The position numbers were made by a program, and so were the translations under genes. Below are positions 55,782 to 64,000 of a stretch of 64,000 nucleotides of DNA, in pieces. The notes under the pieces are model-generated. The model saw nothing but the letters and a program-made list of their open reading frames with translations, was not told the DNA's origin and ran no database searches. The stretch is from Pseudomonadota bacterium (GTDB taxonomy: Bacteria > Pseudomonadota > Gammaproteobacteria > Burkholderiales > Burkholderiaceae_C): assembly GCA_963205115.1 (NCBI GenBank), contig CAUJHV010000005.1:124001-188000 (forward strand), written 5' to 3'. How positions within the stretch are numbered: the first letter of the stretch is position 1; each line of letters starts with the position of its first letter.

Positions 55782-57556
55782 CAGAAGGCCTCCAGGGCGA
55801 GTGCGGTGACGCTGGCGGCGCCGTCCACGATGCTGTCGCGCAGCGCGCCGGCGCGCACGAGGATGTGGTCGGCGTAGAAGCGCGCGGTGACGATCTTGGC
55901 CTGCATGAAGTCGGCTTCTTCGCCGGCGGCCAGGCGTTCTTCGGCCACCAGCAGCGCGCGGCCCATCTGCCAGCCGGCCACGACGATGCCGCTGAGCATC
56001 AGGTAGGGCACGCTGCCGGCAAAGACGGCGTTGGGGCTGCCCTTGGTCTGCCCTGCCACGAAGTCGATCGCATCCAGCCAAGCCTTGCGCGCGGCTTCCA
56101 GGCGCGCGGCCACGGCACGTGCGGCATCACTGCCGCGTGCGCGCAGTGCGGCTTCGGTGGCCTCGATCTGCGCGGCAATCGCCCGCGCGGTGCGGCCACC
56201 GTCGCGCGCCGTCTTGCGGCCGATCAGGTCGTTGGCCTGGATGGCCGTCGTGCCTTCGTAGATCGTCAGGATCTTCGCGTCGCGCAGGTATTGCGCGGCA
56301 CCGGTCTCTTCGATGAAGCCCATGCCGCCGTGGACCTGCACGCCCAGGCTCGCGACTTCCAGGCTCATCTCGGTGGACAGGCCCTTGATCAGCGGCACCA
56401 GGAATTCGTAGAAGGTCTGGTTCTGCGCGCGCACCTCGGCGTCCGCGTGCGCATGTGCGGCGTCGAAGGCCGCGGCGCCGACATAGGCCATCGCGCGGCA
56501 GCCTTCGGTCCAGGCGCGCATGGTCATCAGCATGCGGCGCACGTCCGGGTGGTGGATGATCGGCGCGGCCTTGTTCAGCGAGCCGTCCACCGGGCGGCTC
56601 TGTACGCGGTCACGCGCGAAGGCCACGGCCTTCTGGTAGGCGCGCTCGGCCACCGCGATGCCCTGGATGCCCACGCCGTAGCGCGCGGCATTCATCATGA
56701 CGAACATGTACTCCAGGCCGCGGTTCTCTTGGCCAATCAGGTAGCCCACGGCGCCGCCGTGGTCGCCGTACTGCAGCACGGCCGTCGGGCTGGCCTTGAT
56801 GCCCATCTTGTGTTCGATGCTGACGCAGTGCACGTCGTTGCGTGTGCCGTCGGCCATGACCTTCGGGCAGATGAACAGCGAGATGCCCTTGACGCCTTCG
56901 GGCGCGCCGCTCACGCGCGCCAGCACCAGGTGGACGATGTTGTCCGCCATGTCGTGCTCGCCGTAGGTGATGAAGATCTTGGTGCCGAAGAGCTTGTAGC
57001 TGCCATCGGGCTGCGGCTCGGCGCGCGTGCGCACCATCGACAGGTCGGAGCCGGCCTGCGGCTCAGTGAGGTTCATCGAACCCGTCCAGCTGCCGTCCAG
57101 CATCTTCGGGATGTAGGTCTCGCGCTGTTCTTGCGAGCCGGCCGTCAGCACGGCCTCGACCGCGCCGTCGGTCAGCAACGGGCACAGCGCGAAGCTCATG
57201 TTGGCGCTGTTGACCATCTCCGAGCAGGCCGCGTGGCTCAGCGTGGGCAGGCCCTGGCCGCCGAACTCTTCCGGGTGCTGCAGGCCTTGCCAGCCGCCTT
57301 CGGCAAACTGCTTGAAGGCTTCCTTGAAGCCGGTGGTGGTCGTGACCTTGCCGTCCTTGAACCACGAGGGGTTCTTGTCGCCTTCCGCATTCAGCGGCGC
57401 CACCACGCCTTCGTTGAACTTGGCGCATTCCTCGAGCACCGCGACGGCGGTGTCGTAGCCGGCCTCTTCATGACCCGGCAACTGCGCGACGGCGTCGATG
57501 CCGGCCAGTTCCTTCATCACGAACAGCATGTCCCTGACAGGTGCGCGATAGCTCAT
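55781..57556 (-). CDS. acyl-CoA dehydrogenase
   Basis: MNLTEPQAGSDLSMVRTRAE, QVHGGMGFIEETGAAQYLRDAKILTIYEGTTAIQANDLIGRKT. Confidence 0.95.
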   Translation of the reverse strand: MSYRAPVRDMLFVMKELAGIDAVAQLPGHEEAGYDTAVAVLEECAKFNEGVVAPLNAEGDKNPSWFKDGKVTTTTGFKEAFKQFAEGGWQGLQHPEEFGGQGLPTLSHAACSEMVNSANMSFALCPLLTDGAVEAVLTAGSQEQRETYIPKMLDGSWTGSMNLTEPQAGSDLSMVRTRAEPQPDGSYKLFGTKIFITYGEHDMADNIVHLVLARVSGAPEGVKGISLFICPKVMADGTRNDVHCVSIEHKMGIKASPTAVLQYGDHGGAVGYLIGQENRGLEYMFVMMNAARYGVGIQGIAVAERAYQKAVAFARDRVQSRPVDGSLNKAAPIIHHPDVRRMLMTMRAWTEGCRAMAYVGAAAFDAAHAHADAEVRAQNQTFYEFLVPLIKGLSTEMSLEVASLGVQVHGGMGFIEETGAAQYLRDAKILTIYEGTTAIQANDLIGRKTARDGGRTARAIAAQIEATEAALRARGSDAARAVAARLEAARKAWLDAIDFVAGQTKGSPNAVFAGSVPYLMLSGIVVAGWQMGRALLVAEERLAAGEEADFMQAKIVTARFYADHILVRAGALRDSIVDGAASVTALALEAF

Positions 57557-57670
57557 GGCGGTCCTCCGTTGAATGCGTGAGAGTGCCCTCGCAGTGGCCT
57601 TGCCACCACCACTGCGCAGGGTTCGGGAAGACGCCGAAGCCCATCGGCGTCTTCCGCGGTCGCGGAAATC

Positions 57671-57694
57671 AAAAAGGGCGCCACGCTGGCGCCC
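57671..57694 (-). terminator. intrinsic terminator-like hairpin downstream of etfA
   Basis: Reverse strand GGGCGCC-AGCGT-GGCGCCC followed by TTTTT. Confidence 0.75.
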
Positions 57695-57710
57695 TGGATC
57701 CAGCAAGGGA

Positions 57711-58643
57711 TCAGAGGCTGGAAACGAGCTCCGGCACCGCGGTGAACAGATCAGCCTCGAGGCCGTAGTCGGCCACGCTGAAGATGGGCGCTTCGGGGTC
57801 CTTGTTGATCGCCACGATCACCTTGGAGTCCTTCATGCCCGCCAGGTGCTGGATCGCGCCCGAGATGCCACAGGCGATGTACAGCTGCGGCGCGACGATC
57901 TTGCCCGTCTGGCCGACCTGCCAGTCGTTCGGCGCATAACCCGCATCCACAGCCGCACGGCTGGCGCCCAGCGCGGCGCCCAGCTTGTCGGCCAGCGGCG
58001 TGAGCACTTCCATGAACTTCTCGTTGCTGCCCATCGCGCGGCCGCCCGAGACGATGATCTTGGCCGCCGTCAGTTCCGGACGGTCGCTGGCCGCGATCTC
58101 GCTGCCCATGTAGCTGCTGCTGCCGCTGTCGGCCACGGGCGCCGCCGCTTCCACCGCGGCACTGCCGCCGGTGGCCGCCGCCGGGTCGAAGCCCGTCGTG
58201 CGCACGGTGATGACCTTGATCGCATCCGTGCTCTGCACGGTGGCGATGGCGTTGCCGGCGTAGATCGGGCGCTCGAAGGTATCGGCGCTGATCACCTTGG
58301 TGGCGTCGCTGATCTGCGCCACGTCCAGCAATGCCGCCACGCGCGGCGCGACGTTCTTGCCGCCGGCGGTGGCCGGGAACAGGATGTGGCTGTAGTTCTT
58401 CGCGATGGCCAGGACCTGCGCGGCGATGTTCTCGGCCAGGCCGTGGCCCAGGCTCGCGCCGTCGGCGTGGATGACCTTGGCGACACCGGCCACTTGTGCA
58501 GCGGCTTGCGCCACCGCGGCGGTACCGGCGCCGGCCACCAGCACGTGGACGTCGCCACCGCAGGCCAGGGCCGCGGCGACGGTATTCAGCGTGGCGCCCT
58601 TGAGCGACTGGTTGTCGTGTTCGGCAATGACGAGTGCAGTCAT
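57711..58643 (-). CDS. etfA: electron transfer flavoprotein subunit alpha
   Basis: [47 protein letters not shown]. Confidence 0.97.
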   Translation of the reverse strand: MTALVIAEHDNQSLKGATLNTVAAALACGGDVHVLVAGAGTAAVAQAAAQVAGVAKVIHADGASLGHGLAENIAAQVLAIAKNYSHILFPATAGGKNVAPRVAALLDVAQISDATKVISADTFERPIYAGNAIATVQSTDAIKVITVRTTGFDPAAATGGSAAVEAAAPVADSGSSSYMGSEIAASDRPELTAAKIIVSGGRAMGSNEKFMEVLTPLADKLGAALGASRAAVDAGYAPNDWQVGQTGKIVAPQLYIACGISGAIQHLAGMKDSKVIVAINKDPEAPIFSVADYGLEADLFTAVPELVSSL

Positions 58644-59392
58644 CAGATCACCTTCGCTTCGTTCTTGAGCTTGCTCACCAGGGTGGCCACATCGGGCACC
58701 TTCACGCCAGCGCCGCGCTTGGGCGGCTCGCTGACCTTCAGCGTCTTGATGCGCGGCGTGACGTCCACGCCGAGGTCGGCAGGCTTGACCACTTCCAGCG
58801 GCTTCTTCTTCGCCTTCATGATGTTGGGCAGCGTCACGTAGCGCGGCTCGTTCAGGCGCAGGTCAGAGGTCACCACCGCCGGCAGCTTGATCTTGAGCGT
58901 TTCCAGACCGCCGTCCACTTCGCGCGTAACCGTGGCGAAGCCGTCGGCCACGACCACCTTGCTCGCGAATGTGGCCTGCGGCAGACCGGCCAGAGCGGCC
59001 AGCATCTGTCCGGTCTGGTTGCAGTCGTCGTCGATGGCCTGCTTGCCGACGATGATCAGCCCGGGCTGTTCCTTGTCGACCAGCGCCTTGAGCAGCTTGG
59101 CCACGGCCAGCGGCTGCAGTTCGTCGGCGCACTCCACCAGGATGGCGCGGTCCGCGCCGATGGCCATGGCCGTGCGCAGGGTTTCCTGGCACTGCGTGAC
59201 ACCGCAGGACACGGCGATGACCTCGGTGGCCACGCCCTTTTCCTTCAAGCGCACCGCCTCTTCGATGGCGATCTCGTCGAAGGGGTTCATGCTCATCTTG
59301 ACGTTCGCGATGTCCACGCCCGTGCCGTCGCTCTTGACGCGCACCTTGACGTTGTAGTCGACGACCCGTTTGACGGGGACCAGCACTTTCAT
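58643..59392 (-). CDS. etfB: electron transfer flavoprotein subunit beta
   Basis: [39 protein letters not shown]. Confidence 0.97.
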   Translation of the reverse strand: MKVLVPVKRVVDYNVKVRVKSDGTGVDIANVKMSMNPFDEIAIEEAVRLKEKGVATEVIAVSCGVTQCQETLRTAMAIGADRAILVECADELQPLAVAKLLKALVDKEQPGLIIVGKQAIDDDCNQTGQMLAALAGLPQATFASKVVVADGFATVTREVDGGLETLKIKLPAVVTSDLRLNEPRYVTLPNIMKAKKKPLEVVKPADLGVDVTPRIKTLKVSEPPKRGAGVKVPDVATLVSKLKNEAKVI

Positions 59393-59475
59393 GCACCAGC
59401 TCCTGGTTGAATTGACGTTGACGTAAAGCAGTGATTCTAGGTTTGCCGACGCGTCTTTCGACACGGCTCGGAGAA

Positions 59476-59499
59476 AAAATAGAACGATCGTTCTATTTT
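59476..59499. promoter_or_regulatory. 24-bp perfect palindrome AAAATAGAACGATCGTTCTATTTT, putative TetR-type operator upstream of etfBA
   Basis: Perfect inverted repeat read directly; 84 bp upstream of the etfB start. Confidence 0.7.
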
Positions 59500-60799
59500 A
59501 GGTCGGTTCGGCCGCAGCGCGCTCGCCACGCGCCATGTCGACGTGCCGCAACAGCCACAGTCCCGCCACGAAAAACAGACCCGTCACGCCGATCGCCAGG
59601 CGGTGGTTGCCGCTGGTCAGCCAGGTGACGACGCCATATGTGAGCGGGCCCACGATGGCTGACAGCCGCACCGCAAAAGTCCACAAGCCGAAGAATTCGG
59701 CGCGCCGTGCGGCTGGCGCCAGCAGCCCGGCCATCGCACGTCCGGCCGACTGCGAGGAGCCCATGCACAGCCCCGCGATCACGGCGGCCACCCAGAACAG
59801 CGCCGCCGAAGTGGCGGCCACGGCCAGCAGGGTCATCACGATCCAGCCGGCCAGCGTGATGCCCAGCGCTCGGCGGTGCCCGATGCGGTCCTGCCAGTAG
59901 CCGAAGCCGAACGCGCCCACGGCCGAGGCGATATTCACCAGGAAGACCAGCATCATGGTTTCGGTCTGCTTGAAGCCGAGCACCGCTTCGGCATACACGG
60001 CCGCCAGCGCGATGACCACCGCGATGCCCGCCTGGTAGGCCACGGCGCAACCGAGCAGCCACGCGAAGTCGCGGTAGCGGCGCGCCTCGTGCAGGGTCTG
60101 GCGCAACCGGCGCAACGAAGCCGTCAGCCCCTCGGCCCGAAGCGCGTCGGGCTGCGGAAGCGCCCGCTCGCTCAACAGCGCGAAGGTGGCCAGTGACGCC
60201 ACACCGTAGACCGCCGCCGTGATGAGCATCGTGACCGGCACGAACTGCGCTGCGACCTCGCCGCGCGCCTGTGCCGACATCACGTAGGCCAGGCTCAGGC
60301 CCAGCGTCAGCATGCCGCCGAAGTAGCCGAAGCTCCAGCCCCAGCCCGACACGCGCCCCATCGCCTCGCGCCGGGCCAGTTCCGGCAGAAAGGCCGCCGT
60401 GAGCGACTCGCCATAGGAATAGAAGACGTTGGAGACAACGATCGCCGCAATGGCCAGGGCCAGATCGCCCGGTCCGGTCAGGGCCAGCGCGGCGGTGGAG
60501 ACCACGCAGCCCATCGTCGTCAGCGCCAGCAGCCACTTCTTGGCTGCGCGCAGATCGGCATAGGCGCCCAGCGTGGGCATGGTCAGCATCACGATGAGGC
60601 TGGACAGCGAGAGCGCGGCCGTCCAGGCCAGCGTGGCCCATTCGGCGCGGCCGGCCACGACGCCGACGAAGTACGCGTTGAATACCGCCGTCAGGACAAC
60701 GGTCGTGTACCCGGAGTTGGCGAAGTCGTACATCGCCCAGCCGAAGACCTCGCGTCGTCGAACGTCATCGTTGAGCGCGCCCTTGTCGAACAGCGCCAT
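59498..60799 (-). CDS. MFS transporter, UMF1/Atg22-like family
   Basis: 12-TM pattern, FGWAMYDFANSGYTTVVLTAVFNAYFV signature. Confidence 0.88.
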   Translation of the reverse strand: MALFDKGALNDDVRRREVFGWAMYDFANSGYTTVVLTAVFNAYFVGVVAGRAEWATLAWTAALSLSSLIVMLTMPTLGAYADLRAAKKWLLALTTMGCVVSTAALALTGPGDLALAIAAIVVSNVFYSYGESLTAAFLPELARREAMGRVSGWGWSFGYFGGMLTLGLSLAYVMSAQARGEVAAQFVPVTMLITAAVYGVASLATFALLSERALPQPDALRAEGLTASLRRLRQTLHEARRYRDFAWLLGCAVAYQAGIAVVIALAAVYAEAVLGFKQTETMMLVFLVNIASAVGAFGFGYWQDRIGHRRALGITLAGWIVMTLLAVAATSAALFWVAAVIAGLCMGSSQSAGRAMAGLLAPAARRAEFFGLWTFAVRLSAIVGPLTYGVVTWLTSGNHRLAIGVTGLFFVAGLWLLRHVDMARGERAAAEPT

Positions 60800-60867
60800 A
60801 GCTGCCTCCTGGCCTCGGTCTGCCGACGGGGATATACCGCCGCCGTTTCTTCTGGTCCCGCATTCTG

Positions 60868-60958
60868 TGGTGCCCGGAACCGGGATCGAACCGGCACGCC
60901 CTCTTCCGAAGGCGGCGGAGTTTAAGTCCGCTGCGTCTACCAACTTCGCCATCCGGGC
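60868..60958 (-). tRNA. tRNA-Leu, anticodon TAA (includes encoded CCA)
   Basis: GCCCGGA/TCCGGGC acceptor, anticodon arm GCGGA-CTTAAAC-TCCGC, long variable arm, GGTTCGATCC T-arm. Confidence 0.96.
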
Positions 60959-61005
60959 CTGCGCGGGATTATGGGCGCGCGCCACACGGAACCGTCGCGC
61001 CAATG

Positions 61006-61030
61006 AAAAAGCCGCCCGAAGGCGGCTTTT
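61006..61030. terminator. bidirectional-type intrinsic terminator
   Basis: AAAAAGCCGCC-CGAA-GGCGGCTTTT between the lipoprotein gene and tRNA-Leu(UAA). Confidence 0.85.
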
Positions 61031-61048
61031 CGACAGCGCGTGTGAAGC

Positions 61049-61408
61049 TCAGGGCTTCTTGACGGCGTCGGCAGCCTTGCCAGCAGCGTCCTTGGCAGCG
61101 TCGACGGCCTTGCCGGCGGCGTCCTTGGCGGCGTCCTTGGCAGCGTCCATGGCCTTGCCAGCGGCATCCTTGGCAGCGTCAGCGGCAGCGCCAACAGCAG
61201 CGGAGGCGGCACCAGCGGCAGCGGAAGCAGCGCCAGTGGCGGCCGCGGCGGCGCCGGAAGCAGCGTCAACAGCGGCGGAAGCGGCGGCAGCCACGGGAGC
61301 CGGCGCAGCGGCGGGAGCCGGGGCGGCGGGAGCAGCAGCTTCGGGCTTCTTGCCACAAGCCACGAGAGCGGCGGCGGCAACCAGGGCGAGCAGGAGCGAC
61401 TTGTTCAT
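61049..61408 (-). CDS. alanine/lysine-rich repeat lipoprotein (LEA-like amphipathic repeats)
   Basis: Signal peptide with LVAC lipobox; repeated DAAKDAAGKA units. Confidence 0.8.
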   Translation of the reverse strand: MNKSLLLALVAAAALVACGKKPEAAAPAAPAPAAAPAPVAAAASAAVDAASGAAAAATGAASAAAGAASAAVGAAADAAKDAAGKAMDAAKDAAKDAAGKAVDAAKDAAGKAADAVKKP

Positions 61409-61547
61409 AGGTGTGTCCTCGAATCGTATGGTCTGGAATCAATTTGATGAGGGCACTCTGTCGATGCATCGAAGAGCCCCGAGCGACAGGCATCGGACCG
61501 CGTTACTGAACACAGGAGGACCCTATTCAGTGCACTTCTGGCCTTGG

Positions 61548-61587
61548 CCTAGCCCATGATTATATACAGTGCTAGGACTTTCCCTAG
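61548..61587 (-). promoter_or_regulatory. candidate promoter with CTAGG/CCTAG repeat box for the lipoprotein gene
   Basis: Reverse strand CTAGGGAAAGTCCTAG upstream of TATAAT (61559-61564). Confidence 0.5.
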
Positions 61588-62057
61588 AGGCCCAGGGTGG
61601 TTTGCGCAAACCCGGGCTCGGCCCGTTGCAAAAGCGCATCAGCCGATTCCCAGCAGCGATAAGCGCGAGCAGCGTCCGACCATACCCGTCCGTGCCAGGT
61701 ATCGCGCTCCAGGATCTGCAAGGCCCAGCGCCGATCCACCAGCAGCACCGAGGGCACGACCGGCGTCACTTCCGCATATACACGGGCGTCGATCACGTGG
61801 CCCCAGGTCCGCCGCCAGGCGACAAACCGCGGATGCTCGCGCAGCACCTTGTCGTAGCGCCGCGCCAGCAGCTGCAGACGCCGGCCGGGGAGCCGCGCGA
61901 AGTCGGTGAGCGGCTCCAGCAGCCGCGGATCGTCCAGTGGCCAACCTTCGAAATCAGGATCGACCAGCACGATCTCGCGCGCCTGGGCCAGCCGATCCGG
62001 CGTCAGCGCGCCGATCACGGCTTCGATGAAGGCCTCGTGTGTCTCGAAGGTGCTCAT
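61584..62057 (-). CDS. conserved-looking hypothetical protein, about 157 aa
   Basis: Coherent ORF in operon-like position after the cupin gene; function not recognised. Confidence 0.65.
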   Translation of the reverse strand: MSTFETHEAFIEAVIGALTPDRLAQAREIVLVDPDFEGWPLDDPRLLEPLTDFARLPGRRLQLLARRYDKVLREHPRFVAWRRTWGHVIDARVYAEVTPVVPSVLLVDRRWALQILERDTWHGRVWSDAARAYRCWESADALLQRAEPGFAQTTLGL

Positions 62058-62115
62058 CGCTGGTGCTCCTGCTGTCGCTGCGCCGCGCGCGTTCGCGGCG
62101 CAGCGGGTCATCCGT

Positions 62116-63252
62116 TCATGCGCTGCCGTCCTGCGCGTGCAGCCAACCGTCGTCCACCCATTCGCGCAGCAGGTTCCGCGCGGCCTCGCTCAGGCGCGCC
62201 ACCTGTGCGGCGTCCATGCACCGCGCATCGGCCAGCCGCGCCATCGCGCGCGCGTCCGCGCCGGCCGCATCGAAGGACTCGCCGTTGATGAAGACATGGC
62301 GCTCGTCGTACATCATGCGCGTGCGCCGGTCCAGCACCACACCCCGCCCCGGCACCCACTCGCCGCCCGGCTCGAACCACACGGTCGGCTTGGGTTCCGT
62401 GAGGATCTCGCCCAGCGCCAGGGCCACGTCGGCGCTGCGCTTCAGGCGCTGTTCCAAGGCCGTGACGGCGAAATCCCGCAGCGCCTGCGGGATATGCGCG
62501 GGATGCACCGTCGCGGGCTGGCCGGGGTCGCGGTAGAGCCGGTCCGGCAAAGCCTCTTCCGTATCGGCCAGACGCGCCAGCAACTCGCCGGCCAGCGACG
62601 CGGCCGACGGCACCCGAAAGCCCACCGAGCAGGTCATGCACGGCCCTTGGGCCACACCGTCGTGGCCCCAGCGCGGCGGCAGGTACAGCATGTCGCCGGG
62701 TTCGAGCAGCCACTCGTCTTCCGGCTCGAAGTTCTGCAGCAGCCGCACGGGCAGCCCCGGCACGAGGCTGTCGTCCTTCACGCGGCCCACGCGCCAGCGG
62801 CGTCGCCCTTCCACCTGGATCAGGAAGACGTCGTAGGAGTCCAGATGCGGCCCGACGCCACCGCCGTCGGTGGCGTACGAGACCATCAGGTCGTCCATGC
62901 GCGCATCGGGCAGGAAGCGGAAGCGCGACAGCATCTCGTGCGCCGCCGGCACGTGCAGATCGAGCCCCTGCACCAGCAGCGACCAGCGCGGCTGCGTCAA
63001 GGGCGGCAGCGCACGCCGGGGCAAGGGGCCGCGGCGCATCGTCCACGGCGTGCGCGCCTGCGGGTCCTGCACGACCAGGCGCGACTCCACACCCTCCTGC
63101 GCGGCCAGTGCAAACAAGGCGGGACGCGCCAGCGGCGGCTGCACGTCGGGCCAGGCCTGGCGCACCAGCAGCGGCTTCTTCTGCCAGTGCCGGCGCATGA
63201 ACTGGGCCGGTGTCAGTCCACCCAGCAGGGGCCAGCGCGATTCGATATCCAT
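62116..63252 (-). CDS. cupin/JmjC-like ribosomal oxygenase (YcfD/RoxA-like 50S uL16 hydroxylase)
   Basis: GVGPHLDSYDVFLIQVEGRRRWRVG HxD-containing motif, LLEPGDMLYLPPRWGHDGVA. Confidence 0.88.
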   Translation of the reverse strand: MDIESRWPLLGGLTPAQFMRRHWQKKPLLVRQAWPDVQPPLARPALFALAAQEGVESRLVVQDPQARTPWTMRRGPLPRRALPPLTQPRWSLLVQGLDLHVPAAHEMLSRFRFLPDARMDDLMVSYATDGGGVGPHLDSYDVFLIQVEGRRRWRVGRVKDDSLVPGLPVRLLQNFEPEDEWLLEPGDMLYLPPRWGHDGVAQGPCMTCSVGFRVPSAASLAGELLARLADTEEALPDRLYRDPGQPATVHPAHIPQALRDFAVTALEQRLKRSADVALALGEILTEPKPTVWFEPGGEWVPGRGVVLDRRTRMMYDERHVFINGESFDAAGADARAMARLADARCMDAAQVARLSEAARNLLREWVDDGWLHAQDGSA

Positions 63253-63285
63253 GCCGTCATTTTGGCCTGTGCGATCATGGGCGGG

Positions 63286-63810
63286 ATGATCATCAGCAAG
63301 CCTTGTGTCGTCACGCTCACCTGGGCATTGACCGACGCGCAGAACCGGCCCATCGACGAACTTCCCGACCCCACGGAGTTCTTTTTCGGGGGCGACGACC
63401 TGCTGCCCAAGGTCGAAGAAGCACTCGACGGACGTGAGCCCGGCGACGACGCCCATCTGCACCTGGAGCCCGAGCACGCCTTCGGCGAGTACGACGCCGA
63501 ACTGGTCTGCTTCGAAGAGCGGCGCCTCTTTCCCGAGGCCATCGAGCCCGGCATGCGCATCGAAGGCCTGCCCGAGGGCGCCGCCACCACCGACATGCCG
63601 CCGGACGCCATCTACACGATCACCGAGGTCTATCCCTCGCACGTCGTGCTGGACGGCAACCATCCGCTGGCCGGCATGGCCTTGCGCATGGTGATCCAGG
63701 TGGTCGATGTGCGCGACGCGACGGATGCCGAGATCGAGGCCGGCACGGTTGGCACAAGCACGCTGCTGAGTATCGAAAGCGGCGCCGGCCCGGACGAGTC
63801 GCTGCACTGA
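63286..63810 (+). CDS. FKBP-type peptidyl-prolyl isomerase, SlyD-like
   Basis: EFFFGGDDLLPKVEEALDGREPGDDAHLHLEPEHAFGEYD, NHPLAGMALRM. Confidence 0.9.
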   Translation: MIISKPCVVTLTWALTDAQNRPIDELPDPTEFFFGGDDLLPKVEEALDGREPGDDAHLHLEPEHAFGEYDAELVCFEERRLFPEAIEPGMRIEGLPEGAATTDMPPDAIYTITEVYPSHVVLDGNHPLAGMALRMVIQVVDVRDATDAEIEAGTVGTSTLLSIESGAGPDESLH

Positions 63811-63847
63811 CGCTGCGCGCGACGCGCAGGCCGCAAGGCTTGGGGCT

Positions 63848-64000
63848 TCAGCCGCGACCCGTCGAGCCGAATCCGCCCTCGCCGCGCGTGCTGGCTTCGA
63901 AGCTCTCCACGCGGCGGAACGTGGCCTGCACCACCGGCACGATGACCATCTGCGCGATGCGTTCCATCGGCTGCACGGTGAAGGTGGCCACGCCGCGGTT
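63848..64000 (-). CDS. dut: dUTP diphosphatase, C-terminal part (continues past window edge)
   Basis: Reverse-strand [23 protein letters not shown]...[12 protein letters not shown] stop. Confidence 0.93.
   Translation of the reverse strand, partial: NRGVATFTVQPMERIAQMVIVPVVQATFRRVESFEASTRGEGGFGSTGRG

Noticed and set aside
61060-61280. Short periodic repeats in DNA considered as a CRISPR-like or satellite array
   Set aside because: Repeats are in frame and encode the DAAKDAAGKA protein repeat; no spacers.

Overview
This 64 kb window is GC-rich chromosomal core sequence. By gene order and protein families it looks like Burkholderiales (Comamonadaceae/Rubrivivax-like; inferred, not tested). 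I saw no phage, IS element, CRISPR array, rRNA or classical defence island. Recognisable blocks are: lipid A/BAM/translation (rnhB-lpxB-lpxA-fabZ-lpxD-ompH-bamA-rseP-dxr-cdsA-uppS-frr-pyrH-tsf-rpsB); dadA and nnrD; rnr; tRNA-Leu(CAG); purA-hisZ-hflC-hflK-hflX-hfq-der-bamB-yfgM-hisS-ispG-rodZ-pilW-rlmN-ndk; rluB-scpB; rluD/bamD; a DinG-like helicase; a PP2C phosphatase; zapE; the 2-oxoglutarate dehydrogenase operon (odhA-odhB-lpdA); an etfBA/acyl-CoA dehydrogenase operon; tRNA-Leu(UAA); and a partial dut. The most novel material is non-coding. Multi-hairpin elements sit directly behind stop codons. Two copies, in different convergent intergenic regions (20470-20739 and 46020-46160), align over 76 nt without gaps. 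A G-C pair in one is a C-G pair in the other, so the stem is kept, which suggests a conserved folded nucleic-acid element. A third, diverged relative lies between lpdA and zapE. Other signals are a run of hairpins in the odhA(sucA) leader, a 24-bp perfect palindrome upstream of etfBA, a CTAGG-rich box at a lipoprotein promoter, a 26-codon ORF fitted between bamB and der, and a triplicated peptide motif in RluB. All structures were found by eye; no folding or database search was run.
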